This document shows, piece by piece, positions 44,831 to 53,656 of a DNA stretch of 64,000 bases. How positions within the stretch are numbered: position 1 is the stretch's first letter; every line of letters starts with the position of its first letter. The position numbers and the translations under genes were made by a program. Location: assembly GCA_052267165.1 (NCBI GenBank), contig JBKQHO010000022.1:124001-188000 (forward strand). The letters are read 5' to 3'. The stretch comes from CAWICD01 sp052267165 (lineage in GTDB: Bacteria; Vulcanimicrobiota; Vulcanimicrobiia; Vulcanimicrobiales; Vulcanimicrobiaceae). The notes beneath the pieces were generated by a model. That model ran no database searches. It saw nothing but the letters and a program-made list of their open reading frames with translations, and was not told the origin of the DNA.

Positions 44831-44944
44831 ACGCTTACGAGGTTAGTTGACGGGTTCGGGCTGAGAGGTTGCCCTAGCGCCGACCGGCGCATTCACCCCA
44901 CCTGGGAATCCCCCGTTCCGGGCCGCGCCCGGATTCAGCGATTT
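44831..44944 (-). ncRNA. c-di-AMP (ydaO-yuaA) riboswitch
   Basis: On the minus strand the 5' side reads aaatcgctgaatccggg, followed by the class-defining blocks ggggtgaat (44891-44899), agggcaacctctcagcc, cgaacccgtcaactaacctc and a closing gtaagcg. These match the conserved core of the ydaO-yuaA class, which binds c-di-AMP and normally turns expression off. It lies 16 bases before the start of an NlpC/P60 gene, the commonest regulon member for this class. I see no separate terminator, so control may be by masking the ribosome-binding site. Confidence 0.9.
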
Positions 44945-45080
44945 GGTTTACAACGAATGTCGAGAGCCTTCAACTCACGCATATCAACGTCATCGACGCC
45001 GATGGCTGGCAGTTTACACGCACAAAACCGTTTACCTGCGCCCGCCTGGTCGAGCGAGGCAAGAATGTGATACGGGTCGC

Positions 45081-46439
45081 CTAACTCGAAGCACTGCGGA
45101 CGACCTGCGCCAGCTCCTCGGCCAGCGCGACGATACGCGCTCGGTCGTCGCCTTCGATCATGACGCGGATCACCGGCTCGGTCCCTGACGCTCGCACCAG
45201 CAGCCGGCCCTCGGCCCCGAGCTCGGCCTCGACGCGCGCCATCGCGGCGCGAACGGCGGCATGATCGAGGACCGTTTTGCGAGACGTGCGCACGTTCACG
45301 AGGACCTGTGGATAAATGTGCAGAGCCGCGCCCAGCTCGTGCAGGGTGCTCCTTTCGCGGGCCACTATCGAGAGCAACGCGACCGCGGCCATCGGGCCGT
45401 CGCCCGTCGTATTCCGCTCCAGGTCGATGATGTGGCCCGACTGCTCTCCGCCGAAGGTGTATCCTCCCGCTCGCATGGCCTCCAAGACGTAGCGGTCGCC
45501 GACCGCCGTGCGCAAGAGCCGGATCCCTTCGCTTGCGAGGGCGCGCTCGAGCCCCGCGTTGCTCATCACCGTGCCCACGACCGTATCGCCCACGAGCTTG
45601 CCTGCGCGCTTCTTCTCCCGCCCTAGAATCAGCATGACGTGATCGCCGCTAACCGGCGCGCCGTGCTCATCGACGAACAGCACGCGGTCCGCGTCGCCGT
45701 CGAACGCGACGCCCAGCACGTGCGCGGATTCGTCCGCCTCGCGCAGCGCTCGGACGCGCGCGGCGAGCGCCGACAGATCCGTCGACCCGCACGCGACGTT
45801 GATGCGCGAGCCGTCGTCCTCGGCGTGCAGCGGCACGACCGTCGCGCCGAGTTTCGCGAGCGCGCGCGGCCCCACGAGAAAAGCCGCCCCGTAGGCGGCG
45901 TCGACGACGACGGTCAGCCCCGTGAGGTCGCCGCCCGCATCGAGCAGTGCCGTGAAATAGCGGTCGACCAAGCCGTGCGCGGTGCGCGCGACGCCGACGT
46001 GCTCGTGCGTCGGGCGCGGCATGGCACCTTCGTCTTCGAGGACGCGTTCGATCTCGCGCTCTTGCTCGTCGCGCAGCTTGAAGCCGTCGGCGCCGAAGAA
46101 TTTGATGCCGTTGTCTTCGATCGGATTGTGCGATGCGCTGATCATCACGCCGGCGGCCGCTTCGATGCGGGCCGTTATACAGGCGACGCCCGGCGTCGGG
46201 ATGACGCCGACCGAGAGCGTGTCGCGCCCGACGGACGTGATCCCCGCGACGAGCGCGGCCTCGAGCATCGTGCCCGAGAGCCGCGTGTCGCGACCGATCA
46301 CGATCGGGCGCTCCAAGCTGGTCTGGCGCGCGAGCACCGTCGCGCCCGCGCGTCCGATCCGAAACGCCAGCTCAGGCGTCAAGTCGAGATTGGCGACGCC
46401 GCGCACGCCGTCGGTGCCGAAAAGTCGTGGGGCGCTCAT
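45081..46439 (-). CDS. glmM: Phosphoglucosamine mutase
   Basis: A 452-residue enzyme converting glucosamine-6-phosphate to glucosamine-1-phosphate for UDP-GlcNAc. The N-terminus FGTDGVRGVAN, the phosphoserine loop GVMISASHNPIEDNGIKFFG, the metal loop AFDGDADRVLFVD, the sugar loop GGEQSGHIIDL and the phosphate loop RASGTEPVIRVMIEG are all intact. It overlaps cdaR by four bases, forming the conserved cdaA-cdaR-glmM module; in studied bacteria GlmM binds and inhibits CdaA. Confidence 0.97.
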   Translation of the reverse strand: MSAPRLFGTDGVRGVANLDLTPELAFRIGRAGATVLARQTSLERPIVIGRDTRLSGTMLEAALVAGITSVGRDTLSVGVIPTPGVACITARIEAAAGVMISASHNPIEDNGIKFFGADGFKLRDEQEREIERVLEDEGAMPRPTHEHVGVARTAHGLVDRYFTALLDAGGDLTGLTVVVDAAYGAAFLVGPRALAKLGATVVPLHAEDDGSRINVACGSTDLSALAARVRALREADESAHVLGVAFDGDADRVLFVDEHGAPVSGDHVMLILGREKKRAGKLVGDTVVGTVMSNAGLERALASEGIRLLRTAVGDRYVLEAMRAGGYTFGGEQSGHIIDLERNTTGDGPMAAVALLSIVARERSTLHELGAALHIYPQVLVNVRTSRKTVLDHAAVRAAMARVEAELGAEGRLLVRASGTEPVIRVMIEGDDRARIVALAEELAQVVRSASS

Positions 46440-47104
46440 CGTTCTCGTTCTCCCGGTCCGAAGGTCGCGCGGACGCGCAGCAAGTTGGGGGCGACCGCGA
46501 CGTCGGCCACTTCGGCGCCCTGTTGATCGGTCGCGACCGGACGAACCATCGCATCGAAGGTCGAGGGGCTCGAGGGCAACGGGACGTCGACGCGCACGCT
46601 CGCGACGCGGTCGAGGTCGCTCGAGGGCGCGCGCAGCGTCGCGTACGCGGGCTGCACGTTGACGCGCTCGACGACGACGTTCTTGCGGGAGTCGCCGATG
46701 TAGTGCAGCGAGACCGCTAGGCTGCGCTCCTCGATCCGCTCGACCGAAAGCGTCACGGAAGCGGGCGAAAGCGATTTGATCTCGAGCTTGGGCGCGATCA
46801 CTTCGACCGGCACGTTGTACACGCCCGGGCTTCGCCCAGTCAGGTTGAGCAGCGCGCGCACCGCGTCGGGGCGGATCGCCGCGCCGCCTCGCGGCTGATC
46901 GATCGCGACGACCGCCTCCTTGTCGGTGTAACGCGCCACGTAATCGGGGCCGAGCCCAAAGGTCGAGATCGGAACGCTAAACTGCTGAACGAAACGGGCC
47001 GCGATGATCGGGTTGGGCGTGAGCCGCAGATAGGCCCACGCCGTGACGGCGAACGCGAGGGCCAAGAGCTTGAGCCCCAGATTGTGGCGGAGGCGGTCAA
47101 GCAC
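46436..47104 (-). CDS. cdaR: YbbR-domain regulator CdaR
   Basis: A 222-residue protein with an N-terminal membrane anchor (LGLKLLALAFAVTAWAYLRL) and two YbbR-like beta domains outside the membrane (SVPISTFGLGPDYVARYTD, then VRADVP-like strands such as VASVRVDVPLPSSP and LRVRATFGPG). CdaR binds the diadenylate cyclase CdaA at the membrane and adjusts its activity. Its position between cdaA and glmM with overlaps at both ends supports the call. Confidence 0.88.
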   Translation of the reverse strand: MLDRLRHNLGLKLLALAFAVTAWAYLRLTPNPIIAARFVQQFSVPISTFGLGPDYVARYTDKEAVVAIDQPRGGAAIRPDAVRALLNLTGRSPGVYNVPVEVIAPKLEIKSLSPASVTLSVERIEERSLAVSLHYIGDSRKNVVVERVNVQPAYATLRAPSSDLDRVASVRVDVPLPSSPSTFDAMVRPVATDQQGAEVADVAVAPNLLRVRATFGPGERER

Positions 47105-47978
47105 GCGGCTTGGCGAGTTCGGTCGAGGCGCCGTCGGCGGCGAGGCGGCGCCGCCCGAAGCGCGGACGCCGGCGCGCCCGCGACTGCGTGCGCGAACGAG
47201 TGGCGCGGCAGCATGCCAGCAGCACGTTGCGCAGGCGTCCTTCGTCGTCGAGCTCGCGCGACAACTTGCCGGTGCGGGCGACCGAGATCGCGCCGCCCTC
47301 CGAAACGACCAGCACGACCGCGTCGGTCACTTCGGAGAGGCCGATCGCGGCCCGGTGCCGCGTACCGAGATGGCTCTCCGTCAACACGTTCTCGGAGAGC
47401 GGCAAGAAGCAGCCCGCGGCCTCGACGCTGGTGCCGCGCACGATCGCGGCCCCATCGTGCAGCGGCGAGCGCGGCGTGAAGATCGAGAGCAAGAGCTCGA
47501 CCGAGAGCCGCGCGTCGAGCCGCGTCCCGCTCTCGACGAACTCGCGCAGACCCGTCGCGCCCTCGATCGCGACCAGGGCGCCGGTGCGGCTGTGCGAAAG
47601 GATCACGGCCGCCCGCGCCAGGATCGCGATCGCGGCCTCCAGGGTCGAAGGGTCTTCGGCGCCGTCGCGGCGGGCCAGCATGCCGCCCCGCCCGACCTGT
47701 TCCAAGAGACGCCGCAGTTCCGGCTGGAAAACGATCGGCAAGCTGACCGCAGTGCCTAGCAGCGCGAACTGCAGGACCGTGGCGAGCACGAGCAAGTGCG
47801 CCACCTTGGCGATCGTGAGCAGCACCGCGAGCACGAGCAGTCCGAGCATGATCGGCACCGCCCGCGTCCCTCTGATCAGGATCAGAAAATAGTAGGTCAG
47901 CAGGGCCGTCGCCAGGATGTCGATGAGGTCGCTCGGGCCGAAGGCGACGTCGGGAAGCGGCGGAAGAACGAACCTCAT
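47097..47978 (-). CDS. cdaA: Membrane diadenylate cyclase CdaA
   Basis: A 293-residue enzyme that makes c-di-AMP from two ATP. Three membrane helices (ILATALLTYYFLILI, AVPIMLGLLVLAVLLTIA, LLVLATVLQFALLG) precede the DAC domain with its two catalytic motifs, DGA in SPLHDGAAIVRG and RHR in GTRHRAAIGLSEVTDA. FQPELRRLLEQVGR is the family linker. The last 45 residues are Arg-rich. The start is ATG 47978, overlapping the upstream gene by four bases. It sits upstream of a gene controlled by a c-di-AMP riboswitch. Confidence 0.95.
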   Translation of the reverse strand: MRFVLPPLPDVAFGPSDLIDILATALLTYYFLILIRGTRAVPIMLGLLVLAVLLTIAKVAHLLVLATVLQFALLGTAVSLPIVFQPELRRLLEQVGRGGMLARRDGAEDPSTLEAAIAILARAAVILSHSRTGALVAIEGATGLREFVESGTRLDARLSVELLLSIFTPRSPLHDGAAIVRGTSVEAAGCFLPLSENVLTESHLGTRHRAAIGLSEVTDAVVLVVSEGGAISVARTGKLSRELDDEGRLRNVLLACCRATRSRTQSRARRRPRFGRRRLAADGASTELAKPRA

Positions 47979-48532
47979 CGCGCCGCGCCCGTCCGGCGCA
48001 GCGTGTCGAGCCAAATCTCGATCGTTCGCGAGGCGTCGAGAGCAGGCTCGGCCAACGTCGCTCCGGCCAAGGCGGCCAAGGTCTCGTCGCGCAATCCGAG
48101 CAGCGGAACGATACGCCGCCCGCTCGCCGGGCCGAGCACGACGTCGACAACGTCGACCAGGAACGAGAGCGGCGTGATCGCGTCGTTGAGTTCGAGCAAG
48201 AGCGCGTCGCCGTCGAGCCGGCAGTCGGCGATGCCGGCCGGTCGTCCGCGGCCTCCGAGCGCGGCTGCAAGCTCGTCGAGCTGGCGGCGTTCGTCCGTGA
48301 CGATCGATAGCACGACGAGCGTAGGCTCGTCGACCCGCGCTTGCAAGCGCTCGGCCAAGGTCTGCACGTCGGCCTGCGTGCCGAGCCTCAACGACGCGTA
48401 CGTCCGGCCGGCGGCTGGCCGATCGCTCCAGGAGCTGACCGTCGCATCGGCCGAAGCTATGACGCGCGCCGTTTCCGCGCGCTCGGCATCGGCAAGCACG
48501 CGGTCGAATCGTACGCTGGCGAGACGGTTCAA
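47975..48532 (-). CDS. Hypothetical protein heading the cdaA operon
   Basis: A 185-residue soluble protein I do not recognise. It looks alpha/beta: LASVRFDRVLADAERAETAR, TYASLRLGTQADVQTLAERL, LVVLSIVTDERRQLDELA, and a Val/Leu-rich part (LSFLVDVVDVVLGPASGR). The TTG start at 48532 has aaggaag upstream at good spacing. Its end overlaps cdaA by four bases, so it is the first gene of the c-di-AMP operon and may affect the pathway, but nothing in the sequence shows how. Confidence 0.65.
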   Translation of the reverse strand: MNRLASVRFDRVLADAERAETARVIASADATVSSWSDRPAAGRTYASLRLGTQADVQTLAERLQARVDEPTLVVLSIVTDERRQLDELAAALGGRGRPAGIADCRLDGDALLLELNDAITPLSFLVDVVDVVLGPASGRRIVPLLGLRDETLAALAGATLAEPALDASRTIEIWLDTLRRTGAAR

Positions 48533-48621
48533 GCGACTTCCTTGGAGACCTGAGGCTGACGCATCTTTACACGTCCACAGACGCTACTCATGCGGACGCC
48601 GGCGGTGCGCGGCTGGCTCGC

Positions 48622-49503
48622 GTGGTGAGCGTCGGCCGTAACGCCGTTTGGCTCGCCTTCGAGGACGAAGACCGGCTGCGAGTCGCTTCGTTGCGCAAAT
48701 CCATCGAGCGGCTCGCGCTCGTTCCGGGCGACCTCGTCCTCGCGCGGCAAGTCGACGACGAACACGTACTGGTCGAGCGGCGTGAGCCGCGCGTATTCGC
48801 GCTCGAGCGCCACACGGCCGGCGGCCGGCGCAAGACGATGGCGGCCAACGTCGACGGCATCGCGATCGTCTCCGCGCTCGCCGACCCGCCGCCGCACCTG
48901 GGGATGATCGACGAGCTCCTCGCCTTCGCTGAGATCGAGCGAATCGGCGCGCGGCTCGTGCTCACCAAACCCGACCTGGCGGGACCCGAGCAGAGCGCGG
49001 CCACTGCGGCGCTCTACCGGCAACTCGGGTACGTCGTGCTCGTCGTCAACCCGAAGGCCGCGCAAGGCATCGAGGCATTCGCGGAAGAGCTCGCCGGCCG
49101 GCGCACGCTGCTGATTGGCCAGTCGGGCGTGGGCAAGAGCTCGCTGTTTCGCGCGCTCGGCGGAAGCGCGGAGGTCGGCGAGGTTTCCAAGAGCGGACGC
49201 GGCCGCCAGACCACCAGCGCCGGGCGCCTGCACCGCTTCTCCGACGGCTTTTTGATCGACAGCCCCGGGGTCGGCGAGTTCGAATTGCACGAGGTGGGCA
49301 GCAGCCTCATCGCAACCGGCTTTCGCGAGTTCGCGGAATTCGTCGGGAGCTGCCGCTTCAGCGACTGCACGCATCGCGACGAGCCCGGCTGCACGCTCCG
49401 CGCCGCGGTCGAGCGCGGCCCGATCGCGGCCTCACGCTACGCAAGTTATCGCGGTATCCTGGCGCGCGAGGGCGACGGCACCCCTTCCGTCCAAAGAATA
49501 TAG
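48622..49503 (+). CDS. rsgA: Ribosome small subunit-dependent GTPase A
   Basis: A 293-residue circularly permuted GTPase that aids late 30S maturation. After an OB fold (about 1-60) the motifs run G4 (VLTKPDL), G1 (GQSGVGKSSLF), G2 region (GRGRQTTSAGRLH) and G3 (DSPGVGEF), followed by the C-terminal zinc motif (GSCRFSDCTHRDEPGCTL). The frame is open upstream without a standard start, so the OB fold could begin a few codons earlier; GTG 48622 is the first conventional start. Divergent from the cda operon. Confidence 0.92.
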   Translation: MVSVGRNAVWLAFEDEDRLRVASLRKSIERLALVPGDLVLARQVDDEHVLVERREPRVFALERHTAGGRRKTMAANVDGIAIVSALADPPPHLGMIDELLAFAEIERIGARLVLTKPDLAGPEQSAATAALYRQLGYVVLVVNPKAAQGIEAFAEELAGRRTLLIGQSGVGKSSLFRALGGSAEVGEVSKSGRGRQTTSAGRLHRFSDGFLIDSPGVGEFELHEVGSSLIATGFREFAEFVGSCRFSDCTHRDEPGCTLRAAVERGPIAASRYASYRGILAREGDGTPSVQRI

Positions 49504-49505
49504 CC

Positions 49506-50042
49506 GTGGAAGCGAACAATACGCCCAGCAAACGTTCCCGTACGACGCTCTTCGCGGTGCTGCTGGCCGCCGCTGCCGTTCTTTTGGTCATCTTCGGATT
49601 CTCGCGCCGCCGGCGCAAGGCGGCGCAAGCGCGACAGGGCGAGTCCCGTCCCGAGCGTTTAGCATCGCGCGTCGAAGCGCACGACGATCCGGCGCTGGGA
49701 GTCGATTCCGGCGCGACGGTCGTCGCCGCGAACATGGCGGCGATCCTTCTGCTCGATTATCCGCGCGACGAACTGATCGGGCTCCCGCTGCGCGAGCTCG
49801 TCGCTGCCGACGCGTTTGCAGCGACCGAGGCTAATCTCGCGCTCGCGCTCCAGGGCCACACCGTCGGCTTCGAGCTCGCGTTCCAAGCCAAGGACGGACG
49901 CCGCATCGAGGGCAGCGCGAAGGCTGCGCCGATCGACGCGGCCGAGGCGCCGCTCGGGGCCTATCTGACCTTTCGCGAAGCCGCCGCGCGACCGCCCGAA
50001 CTCGACGCCGACGCTGTCAGCTCAACTCCTCCGGAACACTGA
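49506..50042 (+). CDS. Membrane-anchored PAS-domain protein
   Basis: A 178-residue protein with one membrane segment (LFAVLLAAAAVLLVIFGFSR), a basic linker, and a single PAS-like domain (about 60-160: GATVVAANMAAILLLDYPRDEL, IGLPLRELVAADAFA, GYxL-like FELAFQAKDGRRIEGSAKA). No kinase, cyclase or transcription-factor output domain is attached. It starts two bases after the rsgA stop and overlaps the convergent hydrolase gene by 26 bases. Sensor role is inferred. Confidence 0.68.
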   Translation: MEANNTPSKRSRTTLFAVLLAAAAVLLVIFGFSRRRRKAAQARQGESRPERLASRVEAHDDPALGVDSGATVVAANMAAILLLDYPRDELIGLPLRELVAADAFAATEANLALALQGHTVGFELAFQAKDGRRIEGSAKAAPIDAAEAPLGAYLTFREAAARPPELDADAVSSTPPEH

Positions 50043-51369
50043 CGCTCCGCACCGTCCCGGCCCCGGGCGGCTGCTCGTCGTCTTCGACGATCTCCACGAG
50101 CGAATCGAACGCGGCCCAGGCGAACTGCACCTGCGGCCGCAGACCGTAGCCTAAGGCGACGTAGCGGTCGACGTGGGTGCCGCCTTCGATGAGGTATTGC
50201 CAGTAGCGGCCGGCGCGGCCCGCGCCGCGGACCGCTTCGAGATACGGTGCGAAGTTGCGCTGCTGCGTGATGAACATGTCGGCGCTGCCGGCGATGCCGA
50301 TCATCGGCTTATCGATCGCGCCGGTGTGTGCGAAGGTCGCGATCGCCCGTTTGCCTTCGTCGGAAAGCTTGTACGCGGCGCGGTTCGCGGGCAGCGCCAA
50401 GCCGGTTGCATTCGAGCTGAAGTCGGGATCGTCGACGAGCGGATTGGGGATCGACGGCGGCAGTTCGAAGTTCGCGCGCGCAAGCGAATCGAGCATCAGC
50501 GCGTACGCGAACACGGTGACGTCCGCGTAGAACGGCGCCAAGTTCGCGTAATGATCGTTCCAGAGCGAACGAAACTGCGGATGGTCCTGGAGCCGGTCGG
50601 GCGGGAAACCGGCGGCCACGATCGCGTCGTGCGCGTCGCGGTCGGTGAAACCGCTGCGAACCCACGCGGGCATATGGCGCAAGAAGTCCGGCAGGTAGGT
50701 CAGGACATTCGCCTCGGGATGCCAGTAGACGGAGGCCCACTCGAGGCCGCCGTCGACCAAGTCCGGCTCGTTCTCGAGCAGCCAGCGGACTTGGCCGCCG
50801 CCGATCGAGATGCCGAGCGCATAGGTCCGCGAGGGTGTTTTCCCCGTCAGCGCCGCGACTTGCGTTTTCGCTTCCCGGACCAAGGCCGCGAGGTCGTTCT
50901 GCCAGGCCGCGATCGGGATCGGTTCGGGCGAGAGCGCGCCGAAACGGAAGACGGCGCCCTGCTTGCGCAGGTCCATGGCGTCGAAGGGGACCGGATAGGC
51001 CAGCGAGCGATTCGGCGTCGCGGCGGCACTTTCCATGACCGCGTTGTACGGAATCCCCTTGTTGCTCGAGGCATACGCGTAGCCGCGGGTCAGCAGAAAG
51101 TCGCCGAAAAGCCCGTCGTTGACGTACTCGCTGCGGGTCGCCGGGGTCCCGCAGACCGCCAACTTCCCGTTCCACTCGGCCGGGATCTTGAGGAGGTAGC
51201 GTTGCGCGCCGCCGAGCGACCCGAGCAGCATGACCCCCTCGATCGGCTCGTGTGCCGGCGAAGCCAGGCCCGGCGCCATGACCGCCGCGATGTCCCCCGC
51301 GGGGTCGTTGCCCCCGGCCGCCTCGGGCAGCGGCGCGAACCCCAGTCGCAGGTCGGGCAGCCTCGTCAC
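50017..51369 (-). CDS. Alpha/beta hydrolase
   Basis: A 450-residue protein with the hydrolase nucleophile elbow GISIGGGQV (near residue 195) and a late conserved His in EGGTHVDRYVALGYG; IGIAGSADMFITQ probably carries the acid. LKIPAEWNGKLAVCGTPATRSEY and GYAYASSNKGIPYN recall large tannase- or oligomer-hydrolase-like esterases. No signal peptide is seen. A PHA synthase gene lies beyond rpsT, so a hydroxyalkanoate oligomer substrate is possible but not shown. Confidence 0.65.
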   Translation of the reverse strand: MTRLPDLRLGFAPLPEAAGGNDPAGDIAAVMAPGLASPAHEPIEGVMLLGSLGGAQRYLLKIPAEWNGKLAVCGTPATRSEYVNDGLFGDFLLTRGYAYASSNKGIPYNAVMESAAATPNRSLAYPVPFDAMDLRKQGAVFRFGALSPEPIPIAAWQNDLAALVREAKTQVAALTGKTPSRTYALGISIGGGQVRWLLENEPDLVDGGLEWASVYWHPEANVLTYLPDFLRHMPAWVRSGFTDRDAHDAIVAAGFPPDRLQDHPQFRSLWNDHYANLAPFYADVTVFAYALMLDSLARANFELPPSIPNPLVDDPDFSSNATGLALPANRAAYKLSDEGKRAIATFAHTGAIDKPMIGIAGSADMFITQQRNFAPYLEAVRGAGRAGRYWQYLIEGGTHVDRYVALGYGLRPQVQFAWAAFDSLVEIVEDDEQPPGAGTVRSVSVPEELS

Positions 51370-51451
51370 GCTTTACGCCCTCGCGGCCCTGTGGTACGAT
51401 ACCGCGCGTGCCCGAGTGGGTGCATCCTGTCTTTCACCGGGAGATCCTCGT

Positions 51452-51763
51452 TTGCCGAATATCAAAGCCGCCGAGAAGTGGGTCCGCCAATCCGATAAGC
51501 GCGCGCTGCGCAACCGGGATCTGAAAACGCGCCTCAAAACGCTCTTCAAGAAGGCTCGCACCAACGTCGAGGCCGCCGTGGTCTCGACCATCGAAAGCGG
51601 CTTCGACAAGGCCGCGTCCAAGGGCGTCATTCACAAGAACAAGGCTGCTCGCAAGAAGGCGCGCCTGGCCAAAGCCGTCCTGGCCGCGCGCATCGCGGCC
51701 GCCGCTCCGGCGCCGGCCCCCAAGGCGGCCGGCACCGGACGCGGCAAGTCCGGCAAGAAGTAG
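51452..51763 (+). CDS. rpsT: 30S ribosomal protein S20
   Basis: A 103-residue basic helical protein. The start (LPNIKAAEKWVRQSDKRALRN) and KTRLKTLFKKARTNVE match S20, with the conserved C-terminal HKNKAARKKARLAK. The last 30 residues are an Ala/Pro/Lys tail. The TTG at 51452 follows gggaga at suitable spacing and gives family length; S20 genes often use weak starts. Confidence 0.92.
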   Translation: MPNIKAAEKWVRQSDKRALRNRDLKTRLKTLFKKARTNVEAAVVSTIESGFDKAASKGVIHKNKAARKKARLAKAVLAARIAAAAPAPAPKAAGTGRGKSGKK

Positions 51764-51781
51764 GCCCCTCCCCGCCGGGCG

Positions 51782-53506
51782 CTACCCCTTCGCCAAGACG
51801 TAGGTGCCCGGAGCCGGTCCGAGCGACGGATAGTCGGGCGAGCCGGCTTCCGTCGGGGCGGGGATCTTGTCGCCGGCACGCGAGCCGAGCCAGCCGGCCC
51901 ACTCGACCCAGAACGAGCCCGAGACCTTTTGGGCGATCCCGAACCACTCGTCGGGAAGCGGCGGATTCCAGGACGCCTTCCAGTAGTTGCCCTTGCCGGT
52001 CGACGGGGAGTTGATGATTCCGGCGATGTGGCCCGAGTGCCCGAGGCGGAACTGCACGTCGCCGGTGAAGATCTGGGTCGCCTTGTAGACGGTGCGCCAG
52101 GGCGCGATGTGGTCGTCCTTGGTCGCCACGGTGTAGACGTCGTTCTTCACGCGGCGCAGGTCGAGCGGCACGCCGTTCATCTTGATGCAGTCGGGCTTGA
52201 CCAGGTTGTTCTCGAGATACATGTTCTTGAGATAATACGAGTGGAAGTCGGCCGAGAGCCGCGTCGAGTCGCTGTTCCAATACAGCAAGTCGAAGGCCGG
52301 CGCGTCCTTGCCCAGCAGGTAGCGGTTGATCGCGACGTTCCAGATGAGGTCGTTGGCGCGCAGCAGGTTGAAGGTGTCGGCCATCTCCGACGCGTCGAGG
52401 ACGCCTTTCTCCTTCATCTGGTGCTCGATGTACGCGATGGCTTCGGGCCCTAAGAAGTTCTTCAAGTCGCCCGGCTCGGAGAAGTCGATCAGGGCAGTGA
52501 AGAAGGTCGCCGCGTTGGCCAGCGACTCGCCTTTGCGCTCCAAATAGGCGAGCGCCATCGAGAGCAGCGTGCCGCCCAGACAGTAGCCGACGAAGTTCGC
52601 GTCAGGGGAGCCGGTGATCTTGGTTGCGATCCTGGCCGCCTCGAGCGCGCCTTGCTCGAGATAGTCCTCGAACTTCAGATGGGCCATGGATGCATCGGGA
52701 TTGACCCATGAGACCAAGAACGTCTGGAAGCCGCTGTCGACCGCGAACTTCACGAAGCTGTTCGCCGGCGACAGATCCAAGATGTAATACTTGTTGATCC
52801 ACGGCGGAATGATGACCAGCGGCCGCGCGTGCACGGTCTCGGTCGTCGGCGTATACTGCAACAGTTCCATGACATCGTTGCGGTACACGACCGTGCCCTT
52901 CGTGGTGGCCACGTTCTTGCCGACCTCGAAGGCCTTCTTGTCGACGAGCGCCGGCCGGCCGCGATTGTCGCGTAAATCCTCGAGCACGTTCTGCGCGCCC
53001 TTTTGCAGGTTCGCGCCGCCCGTCTTGATGGTTTCCTCGATCACGTTGGGGTTGAGGAAGGCCATGTTCGTGGGGCTCATCGCGTCGCAGAATTGCTTGG
53101 TGAAGTACTTCACGCGCGACTTCGTCTCGGCGTCGACGTCGGGGGCTTGATCGATGCCGTCGAGGACCGCTTTGGTCGCCAGCAGATAGCCCTGCTTGAT
53201 CGCGTCGAACATCGGATTTTCGGTCCAGGCCGCGTTCTTCCAACGATTGTCGCCTGCGGAGGGCTGGATCAGCGGCACCGGCTGCGTGGCTGCCGGCGGC
53301 GTCAGCGCCCGAGCGGCCGCGCTCATCCAAGCGTTGGCCAACTGCATCTGGGTCGCGACCAGCGACTCGGGGTGCGTCACCATCGACTGCATCACCTCGA
53401 GCGCCGCTTTGTTTACCCCTAGCGGATCGTACGCGTTGGGGAGGACTGGGGGCGCGGCGGCGGCAGTCGTCCCGTCGCCGGGCTTCGGATCGTTTTCGTT
53501 TGCCAT
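51782..53506 (-). CDS. phaC: Class I poly(3-hydroxyalkanoate) synthase
   Basis: A 574-residue enzyme polymerising hydroxyacyl-CoA into storage polyester. The lipase-like box has Cys in FVGYCLGGTLLSMALAYL (near residue 310); the catalytic Asp lies in TKDDHIAPW and His in LGHSGHIAGIINSP. RPLVIIPPWINKYYILDLSP is the usual segment at the start of the catalytic domain. Single-subunit class I is indicated by length. No phaA/phaB or phasin is in the window. Confidence 0.95.
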   Translation of the reverse strand: MANENDPKPGDGTTAAAAPPVLPNAYDPLGVNKAALEVMQSMVTHPESLVATQMQLANAWMSAAARALTPPAATQPVPLIQPSAGDNRWKNAAWTENPMFDAIKQGYLLATKAVLDGIDQAPDVDAETKSRVKYFTKQFCDAMSPTNMAFLNPNVIEETIKTGGANLQKGAQNVLEDLRDNRGRPALVDKKAFEVGKNVATTKGTVVYRNDVMELLQYTPTTETVHARPLVIIPPWINKYYILDLSPANSFVKFAVDSGFQTFLVSWVNPDASMAHLKFEDYLEQGALEAARIATKITGSPDANFVGYCLGGTLLSMALAYLERKGESLANAATFFTALIDFSEPGDLKNFLGPEAIAYIEHQMKEKGVLDASEMADTFNLLRANDLIWNVAINRYLLGKDAPAFDLLYWNSDSTRLSADFHSYYLKNMYLENNLVKPDCIKMNGVPLDLRRVKNDVYTVATKDDHIAPWRTVYKATQIFTGDVQFRLGHSGHIAGIINSPSTGKGNYWKASWNPPLPDEWFGIAQKVSGSFWVEWAGWLGSRAGDKIPAPTEAGSPDYPSLGPAPGTYVLAKG

Positions 53507-53656
53507 CGTCCCGAGACGTTTAGCAGGCCGCGCTTGGCCCCCTTCGGGGTGAGCCGAGCGCCGCGCTCTTCCTGCCGCCGCCCTTTCCCGGCAGCAACTT
53601 CATGACACGGATCACACCGGAGCGCGGTCCCCTTGCGACGAACGAGCAAGACAACC

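Noticed and set aside
44943..45188. Plus-strand frame between the riboswitch and glmM
   Set aside because: Mostly antisense to the glmM 3' end and the probable promoter of the riboswitch; no coding features.
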